A stretch of 11,654 nt of DNA from Oleispira sp051275515 (GTDB lineage: Bacteria; Pseudomonadota; Gammaproteobacteria; Pseudomonadales; Oceanobacteraceae), in assembly GCA_051275515.1 (NCBI GenBank), contig JBNMOT010000107.1:1-11654 (forward strand). Direction: 5' to 3'. Under the pieces are notes generated by a model. That model did not search any database, was not told the origin of the DNA, and worked only from the letters and a program-made list of their open reading frames with translations. The position numbers were made by a program, and so were the translations under genes. Shown in pieces: positions 6,950-11,654 of the stretch (position 1 is its first letter; each line of letters starts with the position of its first letter).

Positions 6950-7885
6950 ATGAAGCTGAACTTACGATCCATTGACCTCAACTTACTGCCTATTTTTGAA
7001 GCCGTCATGGAAACACGACAATACTCAAAAGCCGCTGAACGACTTGCCATGAGCCAGCCTGCCATGAGCGCCGCAGTAAAACGCCTCAGAGATACTCTCG
7101 ATGACCCTTTATTTGTTCGTACCAGTAAAGGGGTTGTTCCTACACCCAAAGCAGAAATGTTATATCAAGATATCTGCGGGGCCTTAACACAGCTTCGTCA
7201 GGGCTTAAGCATGCAGAAAGGCTTTGACCCTAGCGCCCAGCCCCATAGCTTTCGCATCTTAAGCAGTGATTATTTTGAATTCGTTTTATTACCTCAACTC
7301 ATAGAAACGGTTGAGCAAGATGCTCTTCAAATACGCTTCGATCTCAAACCTATTTTAGAAGACTCTACCAAACAGCTTATTCACGCCCAAGCGGATGTCA
7401 TGTTAGATGCTTTTCCTATTGAAGATGACAGACTCCACTGCGAAGTTGTCACTGAAGAAACACTGGTGGTCGTAGCCAGAAAACAACATCGCTGGCTTAA
7501 ACACCCCATAACGGTCCAGGATTTTTTTAATGCTACTCACGCGGTATTGCCAAATCGAGGCCGGTTATTACCCTTGGATAAAATCCTCGATACACCGCAT
7601 ATGCAAAAAAGGAAGGTAGGCGTACAGGTCACTCAATATATTAGTTTATTGGCAGCCGTGGCAAATAGTGAGTACATCGCAACCGTACCACTGCATCTTG
7701 CCGAGCGATACGCCGATGCTCTGGGGTTAGCGGTATATGACTTTCCTATTGATGTACCTCCAATTCCAATTTACATGATGTGGTCGAAAGCATTTGATCA
7801 TGACCCAGCCAATAAATGGTTGCTAGCTCAGCTACGGGATGTAATTCAAGATATGGCCGGGGGGGGGGTAGTAGACATTCAGTAG
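6950..7885 (+). CDS. LysR-type transcriptional regulator (NodD/LeuO-like subgroup)
   Basis: This 311-residue regulator begins with the DLNLLPIFEAVMETRQYSKAA signature of LysR proteins (about 9-29). A helix-turn-helix lies at 26-60 (ERLAMSQPAMSAAVKRLRD, then PLFVRTSKG), followed by a substrate-binding domain to about 290. The DLNLL...F opening and FVRT.KG...T..A pattern are typical of the NodD/LeuO/PbuR-like branch rather than the IlvY branch. The effector is unknown. It is divergent from the hydroxylase gene and is probably its regulator and its own repressor. No good ribosome site is seen before the ATG, but the HTH starts so near the N-terminus that no later start would work. The last codons run through a ten-G tract (7859-7868), giving GGGVV; a slip there would change only the last few residues. 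Confidence 0.88.
   Translation: MKLNLRSIDLNLLPIFEAVMETRQYSKAAERLAMSQPAMSAAVKRLRDTLDDPLFVRTSKGVVPTPKAEMLYQDICGALTQLRQGLSMQKGFDPSAQPHSFRILSSDYFEFVLLPQLIETVEQDALQIRFDLKPILEDSTKQLIHAQADVMLDAFPIEDDRLHCEVVTEETLVVVARKQHRWLKHPITVQDFFNATHAVLPNRGRLLPLDKILDTPHMQKRKVGVQVTQYISLLAAVANSEYIATVPLHLAERYADALGLAVYDFPIDVPPIPIYMMWSKAFDHDPANKWLLAQLRDVIQDMAGGGVVDIQ
7859..7868 (+). repeat. Ten-G homopolymer at the 3' end of the LysR gene
   Basis: Ten consecutive G residues encode Gly-Gly-Gly and the first base of Val near the C-terminus. With nine G the reading frame meets TAG at once, removing VVDIQ; with eight or eleven G it reads a different tail ending at a TAA near 7900. Tracts of this length are slippage-prone and rare in sequence of this composition. 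A sequencing or assembly miscount is possible. Confidence 0.9.
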
Positions 7886-7927
7886 AAAATAAGAGTTCTT
7901 AATTCAACGACTGAATTTGTAACACTA

Positions 7928-7947
7928 GCCTCTTAAACGAAAGAGGC
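7928..7947. other. Stem-loop between convergent LysR and OsmC genes
   Basis: GCCTCTT / AAGAGGC forms a perfect 7-bp stem with a 6-nt loop, extendable by TAGC / GCTA with a bulge. It sits between two convergent genes, where a terminator is expected. Neither strand has a proper T-run after the stem, so I call it a stem-loop and only a possible terminator. Confidence 0.45.
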
Positions 7948-7964
7948 AAGCTAAAAAACTTTAA

Positions 7965-8387
7965 CTACTCAACGCTTTCAACTTCAAAACTGTGAGTAAT
8001 TTCAACGCCGCCCTTTTCCAACATGATTGACGCTGAACAATACTTTTCAGCAGAAAGCGCAACGGCCTTTTCAACAGCTACTTCACGTAACTTACGACCC
8101 TGTATTTTAAAATGAATATGTATTTTAGTGAACACTGAAGGTACTGTATCTGCACGCTCCGCTTCTATCTCAGCAACACAATCCACAATATCTTGGCGCT
8201 GCTTCTTTAAAATGCTCATCACATCAAAGCTGGTACAACCGCCCAAACCCAATAACAATAATTCCATAGGGCGTACGCCCTGGTTGTTGCCGCCGTGATC
8301 CTCAGGACCATCCATTATTACCGTATGACCAGTGCCGGACTCACCGATAAACTTGACGTCTCCGCCCCACTTAATTGTCGCTTTCAT
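7965..8387 (-). CDS. OsmC/Ohr family protein, YhfA type
   Basis: This 140-residue protein belongs to the OsmC superfamily of thiol-dependent peroxide-related proteins. The two family cysteines are visible: Cys51 in GLGGCTSFDVMSIL and Cys117 in AEKYCSASIML. The RPMELLLLGLGGC helix (39-51) is the family core. Its short length, and the GPEDHGGNNQGVRPMELLL start, place it with E. coli YhfA rather than OsmC or Ohr. yhfA lies next to crp in E. coli, and an OsmC-like gene lies next to vfr in P. aeruginosa; here too it is divergent from the CRP gene, so the pairing is conserved. GGAGA lies 7 nt before the ATG. Peroxidase activity is a family property and has not been shown for YhfA-type members. Confidence 0.87.
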   Translation of the reverse strand: MKATIKWGGDVKFIGESGTGHTVIMDGPEDHGGNNQGVRPMELLLLGLGGCTSFDVMSILKKQRQDIVDCVAEIEAERADTVPSVFTKIHIHFKIQGRKLREVAVEKAVALSAEKYCSASIMLEKGGVEITHSFEVESVE

Positions 8388-8617
8388 TAAATTTCTCCGT
8401 AAAATGGCGCAAGGTTATCATAGCAAAGATAGATAGAATAATATCAACTCTCATTCTGAGATTTATTTACTCGCAGTAATGACTCAGTTTGATAGAATAA
8501 TGCTGGCGTATAGGTTGCTACTACTGCAGCATTATATGTTGCTAGTATTTAATTAAGACTGCATTATTATTTTAATGGGCACTTTTGCTCTTATTACCGC
8601 GAATGGGTAACTGATTT
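8388..8617. promoter_or_regulatory. crp-OsmC divergent intergenic region with repeats
   Basis: This 230-bp control region contains an 11-bp direct repeat GATAGAATAAT (8432-8442 and 8491-8501). A 9-bp inverted repeat ATAATGCTG (8497-8505) / CAGCATTAT (8527-8535) follows. Further copies are GTTGCTA at 8514 and 8539, and ACTGC...GCATTAT near 8523 and 8558. I do not find a good TGTGA-N6-TCACA CRP site, so autoregulation of the usual kind is not evident. Exact promoters are unclear. Confidence 0.55.
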
Positions 8618-9286
8618 ATGAGCCTTTATGGAACGAGTACCAAAGCTGAATACATTGATATTTTTTTAGAACATGCCCACCGCCGCCGTTACCCTGCTCG
8701 CAGTACTCTTATTTATGCCGGTGATAAAAGTGATTCACTGTTTTTACTCGTCAAAGGCTCCGTGTCCGTCATCATTGAAGATGAAGATGGTCGTGAGATG
8801 ATCATGGCCTATCTGAATGAAGGCGACTTCTTTGGAGAGATGGGCCTGTTTGATGTCGAAGCTAAGGCACGCACTGCTTGGGTTAAAGCGAAGGCAGATT
8901 GTGAAGTCGCTGAGATAAGTTATGTCAAATTTCTAGAACTGGTTAAAGATGATCCTCGCTTGCTTTATACCATTTTTGAACAAATGTCCTTACGCTTGCG
9001 AAATACAACGCGAAAAGCAGGGGATTTGGCTTTCTTGGATGTAACAGGACGAGTCGCTCGCACTTTATTAGAACTGTCTCAAGAGCCGGATGCGATGACC
9101 CACCCAGACGGCATGCAAATTAAAATAACACGCCAAGAAATAGGTCGGATTGTCGGATGCTCTCGCGAAATGGTGGGCCGTGTACTAAAAGCTTTGGAAG
9201 AACAAGGCTTAGTCGACGTTGCAGGAAAAACGATGGTTGTTCACGGTACTCGCCGCGCAGCCACACTGCCACGAAGAAACCTCTAA
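8618..9286 (+). CDS. vfr: Vfr-type cAMP receptor protein, global transcription regulator
   Basis: This 222-residue CRP family regulator is very close to Pseudomonas Vfr. The cyclic-nucleotide domain (about 10-125) has GDFFGEMGLF (69-78) with Gly73 and Glu74, Arg85-Thr86, and Thr130-Thr131 at the cAMP-contacting positions. The C-helix leads to a winged helix-turn-helix, TRQEIGRIVGCSREMVGRVL (171-190), whose Arg/Glu recognition residues predict binding to the standard CRP site. The HTH region is nearly identical to Vfr, whereas E. coli CRP is more distant. After the usual end (VVHGTR) it carries about ten extra residues, rich in Arg. It is divergent from the YhfA-type gene. An HD-GYP response regulator follows 65 bp downstream with no terminator between. 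The ribosome site before the ATG is weak. Confidence 0.94.
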   Translation: MSLYGTSTKAEYIDIFLEHAHRRRYPARSTLIYAGDKSDSLFLLVKGSVSVIIEDEDGREMIMAYLNEGDFFGEMGLFDVEAKARTAWVKAKADCEVAEISYVKFLELVKDDPRLLYTIFEQMSLRLRNTTRKAGDLAFLDVTGRVARTLLELSQEPDAMTHPDGMQIKITRQEIGRIVGCSREMVGRVLKALEEQGLVDVAGKTMVVHGTRRAATLPRRNL

Positions 9287-9351
9287 ATAATCATAGGCAG
9301 ATCACTCAACATTGTTCTAGACTTAAATGAGCATTTTGGAGCAAAGACTAT

Positions 9352-10917
9352 ATGAGAGACCAAGCATTATTCAGCGACGACGAGCATCTGCTTGGCGACG
9401 ACGATAAACAATCACCAATGATTGAAAATCAGACATGGAAAGTTTTAATCGCAGATGACGAGCCGGACGTTCATAAAGTCACTCGTATGGTTCTGCATAA
9501 TTTCTCATTTGATGGTTTAAAGCTGGAATTGATAAGCGCCTATAGTGGCCAAGAAGCGAAAGATATTATGGCATCTCGAGATGATATTGCTCTCGCAATG
9601 CTCGATGTTGTTATGGAAGATGAGCATGCAGGTTTAGAAGTCGCTCGCTATATTCGTGAAGATCTTAAAAATCGCTACACTCGCTTAGTTCTAAGAACTG
9701 GCCAACCAGGCCAAGCCCCTGAAAATGAAGTCATTCGAAACTATGATATCAATGACTACAAAGACAAAACTGAACTTACGACAACCAAACTCAATACTTT
9801 GTTATATGCGACGTTACGAAGCTATCGCGATATTTGTACCCTGAACCTTAATCGAAAAGGGCTTGAAGGTGTTATTAAAGCATCAACGGAAATTTTTAGT
9901 TCAGGCACTCTCAACAAGTTCGCCAGCGCAGTACTCTCTCAAATAACGAATTTACTAGGGCTGGAACAAAGCGCTTTATATTGTTCATCCATTACCCATG
10001 ATACTCAGCTCGATATAGAAACACGTACTTTTAGAATATTAGCCGCCACTGGCGATATGAGAACTAGTCATACTGTCACCAGCTTTGAAGAGCTGCCAGA
10101 ACAAGTACGAGAAGGTTTTAAAAAAGTTTTAGCAGATCATAAATCTCACTATCACGAAGACTATTACATTGGCTATTTCTCTACCCAAAAAGGCAGTGAG
10201 AGTTTACTCTATGTCACTGTTCGTCATGAGTTAAGTGCACTTGATAAGCAATTATTAGAAATCTACGCTGCCAATGTAGCCGTAACTTATGAAAACCTGC
10301 TGATGCGAGATGACATACAGGAAACACAAAAAGAACTGGTTTACATGCTAGGTGAAGCCGTAGAACAGCGATCTAAAGAAACAGGGGCACATGTAAAACG
10401 CGTGGCTCAAATCTCTCAGCTATTGGCCACCGCTTATGGCTTATCAGAACAAGAGGCTGAGTTGATTAAACTGGCATCGCCATTACACGATGTTGGTAAA
10501 GTAGGTATTCCTGACAGTATCTTAAATAAACCGGGCAAACATACTCCAGAAGAATGGGAGATCATGCAAACCCATGCACTGATTGGCGAAGAGATTCTGG
10601 CTAAATCAGACAAACGTATTTTGAAACTTGGCTCTATCATTGCTGGCCAACATCATGAAAAATGGAATGGCAATGGCTACCCACGCGGACTAAAAGGCGA
10701 AGAGATTCATATTGCTGGGCGGATTACAGCACTCGCCGATGTATTTGATGCGTTAGGCAGTAAGCGTTGCTATAAAGACGCGTGGCCCATTGAAAAGATT
10801 ATCGCTATCATAAAAGAAGAGCGTGGCAAGCAGTTTGAACCTAAGTTGGTCGATTTATTTGAAGAAAATATTGAAGAATTGATGGCTATTCGCGAGAATT
10901 TTCCAGATAACTACTAA
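9352..10917 (+). CDS. Response regulator with receiver, DUF3369-like and HD-GYP domains (putative c-di-GMP phosphodiesterase)
   Basis: This is a 521-residue, three-domain cytoplasmic protein. An acidic N-terminal tail precedes a receiver (about 28-155) with IADDEPD (33-39), probable phosphoacceptor Asp85 in AMLDVVMED, Thr116 and Lys138. The middle (about 170-315) looks like the GAF-related DUF3369 domain that accompanies this receiver type. The HD-GYP domain (about 327-515) has HxxR (347-350), HDVGKVGIP (379-387), HHEKWNGNGYP (434-444) and ADVFDAL (462-468), so the metal and GYP motifs are intact and c-di-GMP hydrolysis is predicted. There is no DNA-binding domain. GGAG lies 10 nt before the ATG. 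No histidine kinase is nearby, so the sensor partner is unknown. It could share the crp transcript. Confidence 0.9.
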   Translation: MRDQALFSDDEHLLGDDDKQSPMIENQTWKVLIADDEPDVHKVTRMVLHNFSFDGLKLELISAYSGQEAKDIMASRDDIALAMLDVVMEDEHAGLEVARYIREDLKNRYTRLVLRTGQPGQAPENEVIRNYDINDYKDKTELTTTKLNTLLYATLRSYRDICTLNLNRKGLEGVIKASTEIFSSGTLNKFASAVLSQITNLLGLEQSALYCSSITHDTQLDIETRTFRILAATGDMRTSHTVTSFEELPEQVREGFKKVLADHKSHYHEDYYIGYFSTQKGSESLLYVTVRHELSALDKQLLEIYAANVAVTYENLLMRDDIQETQKELVYMLGEAVEQRSKETGAHVKRVAQISQLLATAYGLSEQEAELIKLASPLHDVGKVGIPDSILNKPGKHTPEEWEIMQTHALIGEEILAKSDKRILKLGSIIAGQHHEKWNGNGYPRGLKGEEIHIAGRITALADVFDALGSKRCYKDAWPIEKIIAIIKEERGKQFEPKLVDLFEENIEELMAIRENFPDNY

Positions 10918-10952
10918 TATAATCTGTTTTAGAGCGGATATAAAAAAAGGCA

Positions 10953-10989
10953 CAAAAAAAGCAGGCTTCAAATTGAAGGCTGCTTTTTT
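10953..10989. terminator. Bidirectional terminator between the HD-GYP gene and trpC
   Basis: GCAGGCTTCA (10961-10970) pairs with TGAAGGCTGC (10974-10983) with one G-G mismatch and an AAT loop. It is flanked by a run of A on the left and TTTTTT on the right. It ends the plus-strand HD-GYP gene and the minus-strand trpC. Confidence 0.88.
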
Positions 10990-11038
10990 ATTTCTGCTCT
11001 TAAATATAGCGTCTATGCACCATAATTGTATAAAAAGC

Positions 11039-11654
11039 TTAGAAAAACAACTCGGCTAGCTTATCTCCAGGGAATTCAGCACGCATAAAAGCTTCCCCCA
11101 CTAAGAAAGCATTTACCTGCTTGGCTCGCATCGCAGCAACATCTTTACGGCCCAAAATACCGCTTTCAGTAATCACCATACGATTTGCAGGAATCTGATC
11201 CAGTAGATCATAAGTATTTTGTAGACTTACTTCAAAAGTATGTAGATTACGGTTATTAATACCCACTAATGGCGTATCGAGCTTAAGTGCAGAATGTAAT
11301 TCCTTCTCATCATGAACTTCAACCAAAACATCCATGCCCAATTCTGTCGCTAAACCCGAAAGGTCTTGCAGCTGCATGTCGCTCAAAGCAGAAACAATTA
11401 ATAAGATACAATCAGCGTTGATCACCTTAGCTTCAAAAACTTGATAAGGGTCGATTAAAAAATCTTTACGGATAACAGGTATTGAACACGCATTACGTCC
11501 TTGCTGCAAAAAGACTTCACTGCCTTGGAAATAATCTTTATCAGTTAAAATCGACAAGCACGCCGCACCAGCTTTTTCATAAGATTCGGCAATGCGTGCA
11601 GGATCGAAATCTTCACGAAAAACCCCCTTACTCGGCGAAGCCTTTTTAATTTCG
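11039..11654 (-). CDS. trpC: Indole-3-glycerol phosphate synthase (partial, N-terminus outside window)
   Basis: TrpC closes the indole ring in tryptophan synthesis, converting carboxyphenylamino-deoxyribulose phosphate to indole-3-glycerol phosphate. Reading leftward from the edge, the frame is open for 204 residues: EIKKASPSKGVFREDFDPARI comes first, so the gene continues past the right edge and about 60 N-terminal residues are missing. An internal TTG at 11557 is not the start. The TIM-barrel catalytic residues are visible: Glu and Lys of EIKKASPSKG, Lys in IRKDFLIDPYQ, Glu in VEVHDEKEL, Asn and Arg in GINNRNL, and the Ser of VITESG. It ends with GDKLAELFF and is convergent with the HD-GYP gene. 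In pseudomonads trpC ends the trpGDC operon beside vfr, so trpD is expected beyond the edge. Confidence 0.95.
   Translation of the reverse strand, partial: EIKKASPSKGVFREDFDPARIAESYEKAGAACLSILTDKDYFQGSEVFLQQGRNACSIPVIRKDFLIDPYQVFEAKVINADCILLIVSALSDMQLQDLSGLATELGMDVLVEVHDEKELHSALKLDTPLVGINNRNLHTFEVSLQNTYDLLDQIPANRMVITESGILGRKDVAAMRAKQVNAFLVGEAFMRAEFPGDKLAELFF

Noticed and set aside
11557..11557. TTG as the start of a 172-residue TrpC
   Set aside because: The frame stays open to the window edge and encodes the catalytic EIKKASPSKG motif upstream, so the gene is simply cut by the edge.
1..11654. A novel defence, mobile or biosynthetic system
   Set aside because: Every long gene falls in a known housekeeping or signalling family, with no transposase, integrase, toxin-antitoxin pair, CRISPR repeats or cluster of unknown genes.

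Overview
The window is about 11.65 kb of ordinary, gene-dense chromosome from a gammaproteobacterium of moderate to low GC. The proteins resemble Pseudomonas and Oceanospirillales-type marine relatives: a Vfr-type CRP, MsrP/MsrQ, a class II (E. coli-type) ketol-acid reductoisomerase with IlvY, and TrpC. I cannot name the genus from sequence alone. I see no mobile element, phage gene, CRISPR array, tRNA or rRNA body.

Layout, left to right. Positions 1-517 contain no gene. On the minus strand they hold two near-consensus promoters exactly 130 bp apart, both with the look of rRNA promoters (TTGAC- -35, 16-bp spacer, GC-rich discriminator) and both pointing left out of the window. In Pseudomonas aeruginosa an rRNA operon lies beside msrQ-msrP-pssA-ilvC, so I infer a 16S gene just left of the window. 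Next come msrQ and msrP (minus strand, overlapping by one base), which form a periplasmic methionine sulfoxide repair system. They are followed by a terminator, pssA (phosphatidylserine synthase), and ilvY divergent from ilvC. A strong bidirectional terminator follows ilvC.

The middle (5986-7885) is a divergent pair: a membrane sterol desaturase/fatty acid hydroxylase family enzyme of unknown substrate, and a LysR regulator that is its likely controller. The regulator gene ends in a run of ten G residues.

The right part (7965-11654) holds a YhfA-type OsmC family gene divergent from a Vfr/CRP gene. Then comes a response regulator with receiver, DUF3369-like and HD-GYP domains (predicted c-di-GMP phosphodiesterase), a bidirectional terminator, and trpC, which is convergent and cut by the window edge. 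OsmC-crp-trpC is a conserved neighbourhood in pseudomonads; the HD-GYP gene sits inside it.

Functionally this is housekeeping (branched-chain amino acid, tryptophan and phospholipid synthesis, protein repair, rRNA transcription) plus two signalling proteins that link cAMP and c-di-GMP by proximity. I found no convincing undescribed multi-gene system. The items most worth checking are the duplicated rRNA promoter unit, the hydroxylase/LysR pair, the G10 tract and the crp/HD-GYP neighbourhood.
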